Positions 36,801-47,200 of a stretch of DNA of 64,000 nt are shown here, piece by piece; within the stretch, counting starts at the first letter, position 1, and the number at the start of each line of letters is the position of its first letter. The position numbers were made by a program, and so were the translations under genes. Under the pieces are notes generated by a model, which did no database searches, was not told where the DNA came from, and saw only the letters and a program-made list of their open reading frames with translations. The DNA lies in contig CAJMSE010000007.1 of NCBI GenBank assembly GCA_905216025.1, positions 1 through 64,000 of the forward strand. The letters run 5' to 3'. The DNA comes from an uncultured bacterium. Its GTDB lineage: Bacteria > Bacteroidota > Bacteroidia > Bacteroidales > Bacteroidaceae.

Positions 36801-37226
36801 GATTCGCTGTGTGGCATACGATATCTCGTTTTCCGGAATAGGAAGGGCGTTGCCTTGCATACGCTTCTTCGACTTCACCACCACTTCCTTGATTTCCGTC
36901 TTCGAGGTCATCTTGATGATATAGGTGGTCTTGTTGATGGGGAAAGACAGTGTCTTCATTCCCACATAACTGAAACGCACCTTGTCCTTGTTGTTACGCA
37001 CCTTCATCGTGAAGTTACCGTTAAGGTCTGTAAGGGCGCTCTCGATGATACGTCCGTTGGCGTCAATCTCACATACCGTGACACCAATCAGCGGTCCCAT
37101 ATCGTCGCTTACCGTTCCGCGTATCTGATTTATCTGAGCCGACACTGCTGAAGAGACCAACAGCAGAAGGGCAACGAAGAACACGCGAGGCATATTCATT
37201 ATAGTCTTTTTGTTTTTCATTATCAA
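33861..37226 (-). CDS. SusC/RagA-family TonB-dependent outer-membrane transporter (first pair)
   Basis: 1121 residues: signal peptide (SSAVSAQ), carboxypeptidase-regulatory-like domain (about 33-110; IRGTVSDDMGPLIGVTV), then plug with the SusC signature GLDIIGNSGDLGSGSTMRLRG, NPLIVVDGNIRSVD and PEDIASIAVLKDAAATAIYG. The barrel follows, ending SRSYTLGLTVDF with a terminal Phe. The plug matches the SusC consensus more closely than that of the second transporter. Start may be 37220 (MKNKKTIMNM). It is 10 bp after the first FAS1 gene and 50 bp before its SusD, so these are translationally close and surely cotranscribed. Confidence 0.96.
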   Translation of the reverse strand: MIMKNKKTIMNMPRVFFVALLLLVSSAVSAQINQIRGTVSDDMGPLIGVTVCEIDANGRIIESALTDLNGNFTMKVRNNKDKVRFSYVGMKTLSFPINKTTYIIKMTSKTEIKEVVVKSKKRMQGNALPIPENEISYATQRISMEEFTGLGINSVDEALQGRIAGLDIIGNSGDLGSGSTMRLRGVSSLSSLTDTNPLIVVDGNIRSVDMSTFDLSSANNEKFAELLNINPEDIASIAVLKDAAATAIYGSQGGSGVIELTTKRGTRGAPKLTYSLKLTSTYQPKGYDLLSGDDYTMLMKESLFNPYQDNSANDIRELNYDPTFSEYEQYNNNTDWRDAVTQWGLRQNHYVSISGGGEKATFRIGGGYDHETGTIIKQKLDRFSTRVALDYNVSSRIRVSTNFSLTYTKNNMNSDNLLDLAMKKMPNMSIYEQDPVTGRNTSAYYHMLASASSIFDESERGKRNNQKGYVNPVASANLAKNQRRTYDMSPELVINYQLWGLDEDHWQLNWRGNVYMNVFNQYDDTFYPAELIYGGWEDAKNSSGSGNSKSVSFNTKQTLTLIPAFKNKDHSLMVMGRFELTSGSSSGSSTNGNGIPSGGIMRPDAGGLVYINDLSSRYSQWRSMFYTFSTHYAYKSRYMLDVSLRADGTTRFGPGKRWGYFPAVSMRWNISEEPFMKSTRKWLSMLSLRPSWGRVGSQPNQDYLYTSKYYSGAQYIDMVGISPGNIRLTDMRWQIVSSYNLGIDIGLWDDRVNLTLEAYHSTTEDMLMKDYRIPSNTGYNTLPYRNSGKMRNMGWEFHINTNKLIRAGKFYMDMNVNFGNNRNEILEMDEYVLNSLNSQFAYNNREWLRRVELNSPFGAIYGFRHKGVYQYNYETFEAMSQEDRDKFIASGKTAPVSMDANGNVVYDTDGKPVRMMYNYSNESGKNYKFSGGDAIYEDVNHDGNIDALDIVYLGSSLPKLTGGFGFSFNYAGWRLNAQFTYRVGNKIINMARLDSEAMISTNNQSQQVNYRWRKEGDITNIPRAMYGGDTNYNTLISDRFVEDGSYLRMSYVQLSYAIGKKHLKWIGLNRLSFYLSANNPFILTKYSGVDPDITNVGYDPAIDNSKTPRSRSYTLGLTVDF

Positions 37227-37236
37227 CGTCCTCCTC

Positions 37237-39897
37237 TTATCTTAATAAGTTTTTCCATGGAGTCTTCTGCTCGTTATCGAAGAACAGCGCACCGTCTATC
37301 TGATGTACGACAGCATCTGATGACATATAGATAGACCTGCCGTTATCAGAACCGCTGAACCAGTATTCACGGCAGATGTTATTATACAGGCCGGCAGTCT
37401 TATTCACATGACAGGTGTTGCCCATATTGTCTCTTACCGTCATCTGGTCGTTGCTGACATTTACATTCAACGGATAGAAACGGCCGTTATCAGGATTCTG
37501 CTTCATCGTCTCATATTCTACATTAAAGATATAGCTGCCGTTTTCATCCTTGCCAGGCTCACCGCCAATAATTACCGAGTTGTCCTGGATGTGATAGCGC
37601 ACGAAGTTATAGATGCGGTCCTTGATTATCTGGCATGCCGCCTTGGCTGCTTCTTTCTCTGCCTCGGAAGAAGAGGTGTTCTCTTCATCGCAGATGGCTG
37701 CATACTCCTCAAAGTCTTCCCATGTGGGCAGGATACCGTCGTTTATAAGTCCACGTATCACATTGTTGGTCGGAACATATACCGTATAGTTATAGTTCTC
37801 GAACAGTCGCATGTTTAAGTTACCCGTCGGATTGGCACAGGTATACTGGCCGTTTGCACCCATCGACCTTATCAGCAGGTTCTGTTTGGGCGTAGCAGGG
37901 TCACCGCCACGCAACAGGTCAAGGAACTCGCTGTACTCAGGATGCTCAGACAATGTCGTATATACAGACTTAGCCGAACCTAACGGTATCTGCGATTTAA
38001 GCTCGTAAGACTTTCCGTTATCGTATTTATAATCCTTGCTGACCTGCACGAACGTGTTACGCTCGCTCTGCCATCCACCGGCAACCCTCATGTTTGTAGG
38101 ATTGGAAGCATCTACAATTTTCAGGTAAGTACCTCCCTTGCTCTTATAATACTCATATCCGTTTTCAACATCTCCGATGATTATCAGCTGATCCATGATG
38201 TCCTGAAGACGATTACGGATTATTGTCGAACTGACATTCGGATCCAGGCGTATACCACGCTCAACCGTTCCATCCTCGTTGACTGTGCAGGCATATCTCT
38301 CTGCCTTTACGACCTTGTCCTCATCGTCATAATAGAACCGCAACATTGTCTGACGTGCCTCTCCGTTGTTTATAGGGTCTACATAGTTTTCCAAGGCCTC
38401 ATCAGTGGGAAGATACAGACTGTAGCGTGAATCCATTGAGTTCAGATAGGGTTTGAACTCAAGCTCTTCTATGGCCCAGTTTATAACCTTCATGTCGGTA
38501 TCCATCCTCACACGGGCCGGATAAGAAACGCTCGAGAATGATGACGGGCTATATACTCTGTCAACCATATACACAACGCCGTTGCATCCGACAAAACATT
38601 TCTTCACATCTGCGGGAGTGATACCTAATGGCTGCTTTACATCGTTGAGGATATTGTCAAACTTAGACGGAATCTTATCGTAGAAGTTCTCTATCATATT
38701 GACGTTCAGCAAATCGGAAAGCACGCCATCAGGCACAGCATCCCAAGAGCCATACATGTCCTTAAGAGGCTTTCCACCACCTTCTGTCCACCATTTGTTC
38801 AATGCTTCGTTTGTCGGCACGATCATCGCTCCGGCATCGTAGTGCATGTCCTCGCCCATGGTATTGGAATATACGTATTGATTCCATCCCGGATCGAACG
38901 CCAGCACGACATCCGAACTAACCTTTGTACCGTCAGGCCTGATCACGTTCTCACCGGTTTTTGAAGTTTTGCTTAAATAGCGGAGAACAAACACAGAGTC
39001 GGTGGTCCCATAAAGACGGTTATATTCCTTTGTAGCCTCATCATCGTAGTAAGGAGCCGAATATCTGTCGATAAGTTTCGACCATTCGGACATTTCCTCA
39101 TTGCTACGCAGTATATCGGCCATGTTCTGAAGCGGCTCAATCACGCCGTCAACTTTATGTATGTATCCGTTCTTACATATTATGTCACGTTCTGTAACCT
39201 TTGAGCCGCTCACCCATGCATCGGCAGCAGACGCAGCCTTGCCGTTCGTGAGTATGGAAAGGTCTTCGCCTGTCATCTTGACATGGTTCATGAATGCCGG
39301 CAGAAAATGCACCATAGGTGCGGTGGTGTTATCCTTTAAAAGCACTATGCTCTTATCAGTCGTCCTGTAGTAGTTCCATGACGGATTGACAGGCATGTCC
39401 TCTGGTTTCATCACATAGACGGAGTCGTAGATAGACAGCGCCGTGGCACGGCGCATGCACAAGCCCTTTCCTGGTGTGTTGGCTCCTGAAGGCGGGTTGG
39501 CACTCACGCTCGAAAGCAGCTCTATCAGATAAGCGTTATTCACCATGCTGCTGTTGAGCAACAGCTTCTTCTGTGCCTCAGAGAGCTGTTCGTAGCTTCG
39601 CACACCCCAAGAGTTGTTGGCAAACCACTGGGAAAAGCTCTCATCATCGGCAACAAACAACGTTTTCGAACCCGTCTGACTCATCACGTCGTGCTGTCCG
39701 AGGTCGTCTATCAGACGCAGTGTCGTCCGATAGTTGCCGTCCTCTTGCAGACGCTCATAGATGGAGTTGCCGAGCCATCCTGGCTGCCCTGTCAGCATAT
39801 CATCGCTGCATGACTGCAAGGCGGCTGCTCCTCCCAAGAGCAGACTCACCACGAAATTCGGCTTCTGAAGCCAATGTTTCATTGTTTTGCAATTCAT
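37237..39897 (-). CDS. Large multi-FAS1 lipoprotein, first in the locus
   Basis: 886-residue lipoprotein with signal and lipobox LQSC-SDDM at about residue 30. It contains several FAS1-like repeats, about four: KTLFVADDESFSQWF (about 75-90), AMIVPTNEALNKWWTE (about 355), YSLYLPTDEALENYVDP (about 490) and YTVYVPTNNVIRGLIND (about 725). Each is the FAS1 H1-type phrase of beta strand, proline, Asn/Asp-Glu and amphipathic helix. It ends with NNICREYWFSGSDNGRSIY and a hydrophilic tail. It is 10 bp downstream of the arabinofuranosidase fusion and 10 bp upstream of the first SusC. Likely a surface glycan-binding or scaffold protein. Confidence 0.82.
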   Translation of the reverse strand: MNCKTMKHWLQKPNFVVSLLLGGAAALQSCSDDMLTGQPGWLGNSIYERLQEDGNYRTTLRLIDDLGQHDVMSQTGSKTLFVADDESFSQWFANNSWGVRSYEQLSEAQKKLLLNSSMVNNAYLIELLSSVSANPPSGANTPGKGLCMRRATALSIYDSVYVMKPEDMPVNPSWNYYRTTDKSIVLLKDNTTAPMVHFLPAFMNHVKMTGEDLSILTNGKAASAADAWVSGSKVTERDIICKNGYIHKVDGVIEPLQNMADILRSNEEMSEWSKLIDRYSAPYYDDEATKEYNRLYGTTDSVFVLRYLSKTSKTGENVIRPDGTKVSSDVVLAFDPGWNQYVYSNTMGEDMHYDAGAMIVPTNEALNKWWTEGGGKPLKDMYGSWDAVPDGVLSDLLNVNMIENFYDKIPSKFDNILNDVKQPLGITPADVKKCFVGCNGVVYMVDRVYSPSSFSSVSYPARVRMDTDMKVINWAIEELEFKPYLNSMDSRYSLYLPTDEALENYVDPINNGEARQTMLRFYYDDEDKVVKAERYACTVNEDGTVERGIRLDPNVSSTIIRNRLQDIMDQLIIIGDVENGYEYYKSKGGTYLKIVDASNPTNMRVAGGWQSERNTFVQVSKDYKYDNGKSYELKSQIPLGSAKSVYTTLSEHPEYSEFLDLLRGGDPATPKQNLLIRSMGANGQYTCANPTGNLNMRLFENYNYTVYVPTNNVIRGLINDGILPTWEDFEEYAAICDEENTSSSEAEKEAAKAACQIIKDRIYNFVRYHIQDNSVIIGGEPGKDENGSYIFNVEYETMKQNPDNGRFYPLNVNVSNDQMTVRDNMGNTCHVNKTAGLYNNICREYWFSGSDNGRSIYMSSDAVVHQIDGALFFDNEQKTPWKNLLR

Positions 39898-39906
39898 AGG
39901 AATCTA

Positions 39907-42900
39907 TTATTTTAATATTATCTTACCATTCTTTATCAGGTATCCGGATTTTATCCGGTCGTAATCCACTTGCTGCCCGTTGAGATTATAGCAGCGGCCG
40001 TCGTCTGTCTTCCGCATGCTCGCGGCCACTTCGCTTATGCCGGTATCATTACCGAGATAGTTCAGCGTGAAGTTGTCAAAACAGCACCAGTCACTATATA
40101 CGTACTCATCCTTATAAATACCTAATACTATATCGCCTTTTTCCTTCAGCGAGAACTTGATGCTGTTCACGTAAAGGCCATGGTCATTGAAAGCCTCGTT
40201 GGCCGCAGTCACATTATCAGGGTATGTATAAGGTGTCTGTGTATAGCGTGTGGCACTCTCGTCGTAGAGACTCATCACCGGCGACGATATGTCGTTGACA
40301 AACATCACGGCACTGAGCTTCTCCGTTCCGTCGTTATGGGAAGCAAGGGCGCTGTTTACGTCGCCATTACGGAAAAACGACTGTACGGTCAGTTCATAGT
40401 CGCCTTTCGGCAGACCCTCTACAATCTGTGAGAAACTGAAGTTAGTGTTCCAGTATTCTGCCACATATCCGTTTGCGGCAGTGAAGGCCGGACTATTTGT
40501 CCAGCCTGCACTGCCGTTAGAAAAATCCGCGTTATCAATCAGCAAGGTGAGATCTGTAGCCTCGCCGCGTTCGGCCTTGTCTATGAGAGCCTGCTTATAG
40601 TCAGCTCCGGTCACTGCCTTGTCAAGGGCTTCAGCAGCCTCTTTCATTGCCTGCTCGTTGGCATCGAACGTCGCACCGTTGGTGTTAAGCGCCGCCTCGG
40701 CCTTGGCTATGGCTCCGGCCAGTTCCGGCGTCTGCACCGCCGACTGCATCTTTCTTGCCTCGGCAAGGCCGTTTACAACCTTCTCCCATGTCTCTAAATG
40801 GCGGTACTCGCGCTCGGTGAGCTTCACGAACGAGCCGTGCTGTGCCGCCAGCGAGCCTTGTATGTCCATCCGGTTCTTCGGGTTGCGGCCGTGCTCGTCA
40901 AGGTCCATCAACCGGTAATTATATCCGTTGCTGTATTTCTGATATCCCAGCTTCCATGTTGTATTGCCTATATATCTGAACTGGCTCGGTGCTTCGATGC
41001 TCTGTCCCGGCTCGTCGATGCCGAATCCGTCTACAAGTTCCCACTGGCAACTGCCTGTCGTCTTGTCTCCTGCCGGCACTATATACTTGGCTGTGGCCAT
41101 GCTCAAAGCCCGGTCGCCCTCGCGCTTGAACACCATGGTATACATCTTGTCCACATCATTCCACACAATATCGGCGTCTATCACATCGAATCCCGGGTCG
41201 TAGAACACCTTTGGCGAGGTCAGTCCTGTCAGGTCTTCGTTTATGAGAGAGTAATAGATGCGGTGACGGTCGGGGAATCCCACGCTGTAGTAAAGCACAT
41301 ATTTCTCCGTCACGGGGTCGTAGATAATCTGCGGTGCCCACGCTGCCGTCATCTGCTCTGCATTGTCAAGGCCAAGAGCCTTCAGGTTCTCAGGGGTCTC
41401 AAGGTCTATTGATATGGAGTTGTCCCAGTGCACGAGGTCGTTGGATGTCATGAAAGTCATCTTGTGATTGCTCGTCCATCCGAGACGCGAGGTCATGTCC
41501 GTACCGGCAAGCATGAACTTGCCGCTCTGCGTGCGGTATACGAATGCGTCGCGCATGCCGCCGGTAGATGTATATTTCTTCGTGTCGAACACTTCCTTGC
41601 TGTCGATGAGGTCGCGCCAGTAGTTGGCGTTCCGGCTCAGTGCGAAGCATGTTATCTCCTGCGTGGTGTGCATGTGTGCATAGAGATAGCCGTACTTGCC
41701 GTCGTCTTCCTTCTCGTATGCCTCATACACCTGCTTGGTCTCCTGCCCTATCTCCGTTGCCTTAAGGCGGTAGATACTGAGAGAATAAGCCGGAATGTCA
41801 AGCGACTGAAGGTCTGCCTCGCTCACGCTCTCCTCCACTGGCTTCACGTTGAACGGGTTGTCCATGGTGTTCTCGTCGGTGCCGTTTGCCGATGCCAGGC
41901 GGTAAACCTTTCCGCCGCCTGCCTTCATGTTCTGCACGTTGAGCTTGAGCGTCTGTACCTTGTCGTTGGGGTTGACTATCTTCAGTATCAGCTCGCCGGC
42001 TTCTTCGTCAATCTGGACGCTCTGGTAGATGGCACGGTCCTGGCTGAGGGTGAACTCATGCACGGTAGCTCCGTCGAGCATGCACGTCACCTTTCCGTTT
42101 TCCACGCGCACCTCGATGTCATACCAGCGGCCTGTCTCCACGCTGCCGCCTGCCGTGGCCACGGTGGTCTTGCCGCCGTTCACGCACATTTCCACACCGT
42201 GCTGCGTATTGTTCCATCCTCCGATGTTCCACCATATATAGTTGTTGCTGTCCTTATAGTTGAACATGATGAGGAATCCTTCATTGCCGCCGTCCTTGCG
42301 CGCCCGTACCTTATATATATATCCCTCTCCGGAAACTGGAAGGTCGAGCACTGCCGTGCAGTTCTCTGCCCATGCCGTCTGTGAAAGGGCTCCGTCGCCG
42401 GCGTCCCAAGAGCCGTTGCCGGCGATCCACCGGCTCATGCCGGCCGAGAAATCGTCTGATGCTATCTGGTTGCCGTTAAGGTCGGTGAGCACGGCATCGT
42501 CGAATGTCACCTGTGTGTTCCATGCTCCCAGACCAACCTTCACGTCACTGACTTCATGCGTGAGTGCGTTGCCGCTCTCGCTCCAGAGCAGGTTCTGCTT
42601 GCCGAGATGATTGCCAAGCATCTGCTGCACGTAATAGGATGGTGTGACGAAGTTTCCGCCGGCGTTGAAGTGTATCATGTCGTATGGCCACCGCGGGTCA
42701 CTCTCGTGGGTGAAGATAGGGGCGAACGATGCCATGCGGCAAACATCGCTGTTGCGTTCCATGCCGAGCATATATATTGCCTCGCCCAGCGCGCTGTTCA
42801 TATTTCCGTATACTCCGTATGTCCCTGCGGCGTTGGCGGCATATTCGCCGTTGTATATTCCGATGGTGCGCGGATATCCGTCGTATTTGTTGTAGTTCTG

Positions 42901-44181
42901 CCTCATCCACGAGTGGCTCCGGTAGTAGTGTTCGTCGACAAGCTCGACGGGATATTCGTTGCGCCATGTGGGATTATCTGTGCCCCATGCCTCGACGTTG
43001 CCTATCGTTATTATCTCGGGATATTTCTCCTTGATGGCCTTGTAGAACATGTAGTAGCGCTCTGCATAATTCTCGCTCTGCTGGCCGCCTCCTGCCTGAT
43101 AGTTCTCGTTGCCTATCTCTATGAACTTGAGGTTGTATGGTGCGGGGTGTCCGTTGGCGATGCGCTTTGCTCCCCACTCCGTGGAGGCGTCGCCGTTGGC
43201 ATATTCTATCGCGTCGAGTGCGTCCTGCACCAGCGTCTTGGTGTCTTCGAGCGAGAAGGTGTATCCATGTCCCAGTCCGATGTTCACGACAAACAGCGGG
43301 GCTGCGTTGAGGTCTTCGCAGAGTTGCAGATACTCATCGAATCCGAGTCCGTCGCTCGACCAGTATCTCCAGTTCTGGTTCATGTGCCCCGGACGTTCCT
43401 CGATGGGGCCGATGGTCTTCTTCCACTGGAATGTATTGTCGTATGATCCCTCGCCTTCAACATAGCATCCGCCGGGGAATCTTAGAAATGTCGGTTTTGT
43501 GTCGGCCAGCAACTGTGCAAGGTCGGGACGCAGACCGTTCTTGCGGTTCTTCCATGTGTAGGGGAAGAGCGATATCATGTCTGCATAGAGCTGTCCGCCA
43601 TAGCTTGTCACCAGCTGTAGGTGTGCCTGCTTGTCTGTAGCAGTGGCTTTTATCGTCGCCGTCTGTTTGGTCCATTTACCGGGGTTGACGGTTCCCTCTG
43701 TCGTTGCCTCGCCGATGACGGTCTTTCCGTCGTTGCTGACAAGGCGTGCATGAATCTTTCCGGTATATCCTGCCGGGCCTTTTGCGTAAAAGCTGAGTGT
43801 GTAGGTTGAGTCTTTCACGATACCCATGCCCCAGAATCCTTCGTTGGCTATGCCTTTCATGTTTGTTTCCGATGCACCTGTCGTAGTGATGCATACGGCT
43901 GTCTTCTGAACGCTGTTGAGTAGCGACGAAGTGAAAGTGTTGAGTCTTGCATCGCCCACGCTGCTCCATCCTTCGAGAGCTTCTTCAAACGAGCGGTTTC
44001 TCACGAGCTCTGCATAAAGGCCTCCGTCACCGGCATGGTTTATCTCTTCAAAGAACAGTCCGTACTGATATGGACTGGTTTCCGGTCCGCGCTTTGCTGC
44101 ATCGACGTTCATGACGATTTGCGGGGAAGCTGTAAGATGTGCAGCCACGAGCAAGGCTGAGCTGAGAATGATTCTTTTCAT
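39907..44181 (-). CDS. GH51 alpha-L-arabinofuranosidase fused to a GH43-like propeller and C-terminal module
   Basis: A 1424-residue secreted enzyme (signal MKRIILSSALLVAAHLTAS). The GH51 part (about 20-820) has acid/base Glu359 in EIGNEN and nucleophile Glu446 in YNGEYA. It carries an inserted and appended beta-sandwich, the latter near KVRARKDGGNEGFLIMF. A GH43/GH32-like five-bladed propeller follows (about 835-1160: GGMRDAFVYRT, AAWAPQIIYDP, IDADIVWND), then Ala-rich helices and a beta-sandwich module (LLIDNADFSNGSAGW...LPKGDYELTVQSF). The C-terminal tail is YNLNGQQVDYDRIKSGYLIK. It likely removes arabinose from arabinoxylan or arabinan; activity of the propeller is uncertain. Start 44181 is chosen for the signal peptide over 44223. 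Confidence 0.9.
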   Translation of the reverse strand: MKRIILSSALLVAAHLTASPQIVMNVDAAKRGPETSPYQYGLFFEEINHAGDGGLYAELVRNRSFEEALEGWSSVGDARLNTFTSSLLNSVQKTAVCITTTGASETNMKGIANEGFWGMGIVKDSTYTLSFYAKGPAGYTGKIHARLVSNDGKTVIGEATTEGTVNPGKWTKQTATIKATATDKQAHLQLVTSYGGQLYADMISLFPYTWKNRKNGLRPDLAQLLADTKPTFLRFPGGCYVEGEGSYDNTFQWKKTIGPIEERPGHMNQNWRYWSSDGLGFDEYLQLCEDLNAAPLFVVNIGLGHGYTFSLEDTKTLVQDALDAIEYANGDASTEWGAKRIANGHPAPYNLKFIEIGNENYQAGGGQQSENYAERYYMFYKAIKEKYPEIITIGNVEAWGTDNPTWRNEYPVELVDEHYYRSHSWMRQNYNKYDGYPRTIGIYNGEYAANAAGTYGVYGNMNSALGEAIYMLGMERNSDVCRMASFAPIFTHESDPRWPYDMIHFNAGGNFVTPSYYVQQMLGNHLGKQNLLWSESGNALTHEVSDVKVGLGAWNTQVTFDDAVLTDLNGNQIASDDFSAGMSRWIAGNGSWDAGDGALSQTAWAENCTAVLDLPVSGEGYIYKVRARKDGGNEGFLIMFNYKDSNNYIWWNIGGWNNTQHGVEMCVNGGKTTVATAGGSVETGRWYDIEVRVENGKVTCMLDGATVHEFTLSQDRAIYQSVQIDEEAGELILKIVNPNDKVQTLKLNVQNMKAGGGKVYRLASANGTDENTMDNPFNVKPVEESVSEADLQSLDIPAYSLSIYRLKATEIGQETKQVYEAYEKEDDGKYGYLYAHMHTTQEITCFALSRNANYWRDLIDSKEVFDTKKYTSTGGMRDAFVYRTQSGKFMLAGTDMTSRLGWTSNHKMTFMTSNDLVHWDNSISIDLETPENLKALGLDNAEQMTAAWAPQIIYDPVTEKYVLYYSVGFPDRHRIYYSLINEDLTGLTSPKVFYDPGFDVIDADIVWNDVDKMYTMVFKREGDRALSMATAKYIVPAGDKTTGSCQWELVDGFGIDEPGQSIEAPSQFRYIGNTTWKLGYQKYSNGYNYRLMDLDEHGRNPKNRMDIQGSLAAQHGSFVKLTEREYRHLETWEKVVNGLAEARKMQSAVQTPELAGAIAKAEAALNTNGATFDANEQAMKEAAEALDKAVTGADYKQALIDKAERGEATDLTLLIDNADFSNGSAGWTNSPAFTAANGYVAEYWNTNFSFSQIVEGLPKGDYELTVQSFFRNGDVNSALASHNDGTEKLSAVMFVNDISSPVMSLYDESATRYTQTPYTYPDNVTAANEAFNDHGLYVNSIKFSLKEKGDIVLGIYKDEYVYSDWCCFDNFTLNYLGNDTGISEVAASMRKTDDGRCYNLNGQQVDYDRIKSGYLIKNGKIILK

Positions 44182-44214
44182 GTAAGTGTAGTCAATAATC
44201 GTAAGTTTTGATGG

Positions 44215-44255
44215 AAAAAGCATGAGTGGGGAGCTAATCCCCCACTCTTGCTTTT
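44215..44255 (-). terminator. Strong (bidirectional) terminator inside the polysaccharide locus
   Basis: On the minus strand AAAAGCA-A-GAGTGGGG and CCCCACTC-A-TGCTTTTT pair around a short GATTAGCT loop, with A-tract before and T-tract after. It sits in the 107-bp gap between the first locus gene (44289-47891) and the arabinofuranosidase fusion. It should end most transcripts of the first gene. Confidence 0.82.
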
Positions 44256-44288
44256 ATAGAGTATTCTTTCTGTTCTGTCGTGTGGTTG

Positions 44289-47200
44289 TTACTTCACAAC
44301 AACCTTCTTCACTGTCACCTTGCCGTCGGCTGTGGTCACCTTGACGATGTTCACACCCTTCTGCAGAGAGTTCATCTTGGCACCGCTGAGGTTGAAGAAT
44401 TCCATCTTGGCAACAGTCTCGGAAACAGCGTTCTCGATACCGGTGGCGTCACCTGTAACCTCCTTGCTGCTGTTTGCACCGAAGTACTTGAGCTTCCATG
44501 TATCCATTACCACCCAGTCGTTGTCCTTCTTGGTCTCCTTCTTGATACCGATGCGGAGCTTGCCGTCTGCACCGACCTTAACGATAAGGCTGTTCATGTA
44601 CTTGCCCTCCTCGGTGAAGAATGCATTTGTAGATACCATGCCGTTGGGCAGTGCATAGTCCTTACCGTCTATGGTGATGGAACCCAGGTCGGTGTAACCC
44701 TTTGCCTCTGCATCAGCTGCATCGATAGCACCGTCAGTGATACCTGCAAGAACAACTGCAGACTGCTCGCCTGCGCCGTTCACGGCATAGAGATAAGCGG
44801 GATCCTTAACCGGCTCGCCAGCCACCTTGGCAGCAAGCTCATCCTCGTTAGAACCGTTGCGGCTGAATGCCTGTACGCTTACTTCGTATGTACCCTCGGG
44901 CAGGCCTACGAGATCCTGATAGATACCTACTGTACTCTGCCAGTACTCGAGCATCAGGGTTGCCTTGTTGGTCTCGTTGTTACCGAAGCTTGAACCGGTG
45001 GTGTTCTCCCATCCTTCTGTAGAGTTGGTACCATCCTTGTCGAAGCCCGGGGTCTTGATGGCATTGGTGTAGTCGAGGGCATTGTCGTCGGATGCCTCAC
45101 CTGCGGGGAGACTCAGCTTGACAACCATGAGTCTGATTTCCTGAAGCAGTGCTTTGGCATCTGCATTCTCAAGAGTATTGGCATCGATACCGGCATTTAT
45201 CTTCTCGGCAAGAGTCTTGGCAGCGATAACCACATCCTTGTCTGCTGTCTGCTCATAAGCATAGATGGCTGTCACAAGCTCTGTCTCAAGAGCGTTCTGA
45301 AGCTGTGCGAAGAGAGCTATTGAAACTGTAGCGGAGTCGTTAGCCTCGAAGATCTGAGAGAGAGCGTTGAACATTGTCTCTCCGTCACCTCCAGAAACAG
45401 CCTCATTTGCAGCATTGAGTGCTTCATCGACCATCTTCTTTATAGATACGCCCATCGGAGTGCCCTGCTTGCCCTTGAGGGTTTCTATTGCCTTCTCGAG
45501 CTCGGGCTTGATGATTTCGGCGTTGAAGCCCTCGTATATCATCTTGAACGAATCCCAGCATACCCACTGGTTAGCGTTGTCTTTCTCGCCCTTGATTCCG
45601 ATGCGGAGCACATCACCCTTCTTAGCTACAAGACCGAAGGCCTTGCTTGTATACATACCGTTAGAGAATGCTATACCGGCATTTGTCATATCGTTGACAT
45701 ACCACCAGTTATTGTCCGTATCCTCGAACGGAGCAGGACCTATGAGGCTTTCTGTCTGGAACAGTTCGCCGAGAGTTACCTTCTGATCATATATATTCGT
45801 AAGAGCATCTGTATTGTTGTTTACATATACGCAGATGGTATTGTTCTTAGGCAGTGTTCCGTCAAGATACTTGGGATAAGCGACAGAGTTGTCTCCCGGA
45901 CGGTAGAAGCCCTGCAGAGATACAGAGTATACACCGATAGGAGCATCCTTAACCACCTGGTAAACGTCGAATGCAGTGTTGAACTTCTCAGCGCACTTGT
46001 TGTTTGCCGGACCGTTCACGGTCGGGGAGCCTTCCCATCCAGTTGCACCGTTCTCATAGTCTGCGTTCACGAGATACATGTTTGTCACATCCTGACCGGG
46101 CTGTACGCAGTTACGTACGGCGTTGTCGATAAGGGTGTTCAGATGCTCAATCTCGGCGAGAATTTCCTCCGTGGTGAGTGTGAGGTCATCCATGAAATCC
46201 TCAGCATCTCCGTATACATAGTCGGAAAGGATATCCATATCAGGACCCTGGAGCTGGTCGTTGTTGGCAGTCTCAAGACCCTTGTTGTATGCCTCCTTAT
46301 ATTTTCTCCATGCGTCGATGTTTGCCTGTACCAGAGCGGCAGCCTCTTCGATAGCCTTAGTAGCGGCAATCACGGCAGCCTTGTCCGATGCACCGGCAAC
46401 GGCAGCAACAGAAGCCTTGTAAGTATCTACCATACCCTTGGTGATGAGAGTACCCTCGGGCAGGTTGTCGAAGTTGGGAGCGTCGGCGATAACCTGCTTC
46501 ATCCACTCCTGGAAAGCAGCCGGGGTGTTACCGTAGTACTTCAGCGTCCAGTTGTCGAGCATAGTCCAGTCTCCATCGATGGTGCTCTTCTTCTCCAGAC
46601 CTACGGTGAGTGCGTTGTCGTCAACACCGAAGAAAAGGGTGTTGTGATACTTGCCGAGGTTGAAGTAAGCAGCGCCAGCCTCCATATTGTTCGGGATATA
46701 GAGGGCGGGATCGCCGGCAGAAGACTCATTGCCGATACCTACAGGCTCTGCAGGAGCCTCCGCGAACGGGTTGACAATAGACACTCTCACGGTGTCCTCA
46801 CCCATCTTGGCAAAGAGCTTCGCGCGGTGTTCCGTATCATTTATGAAGTTCTCATACGACGGGCCTGCATTACCGGCACGGTAGTAAGCCTGAACGTCTA
46901 CAGCATACACACCGTTAGGCACGTCTGTCTTGGCCTGATAGTAGTTGTATGTCTTGTTGTAGAACTCTAAAGCAGTGAAGTTCAGGGCATTTTTATCCGG
47001 GGCTGTTCCGCTCCAACCATCGTTGGTGTTCTTGTCGTAGCTCGGGTTGGTGAGCAGTTCCGTCTTGTCTATAGGCTGGTCTGCCGATACATGCTGCTCG
47101 TCATATTCTGAAATCTTCTTGATAACGGCAGCCGTAGCAGCCTCGATTTCCTCCACCGTAGCAGCCTCGTTGAGGTAGACAGCTTCCTCTGTTGCAACGT

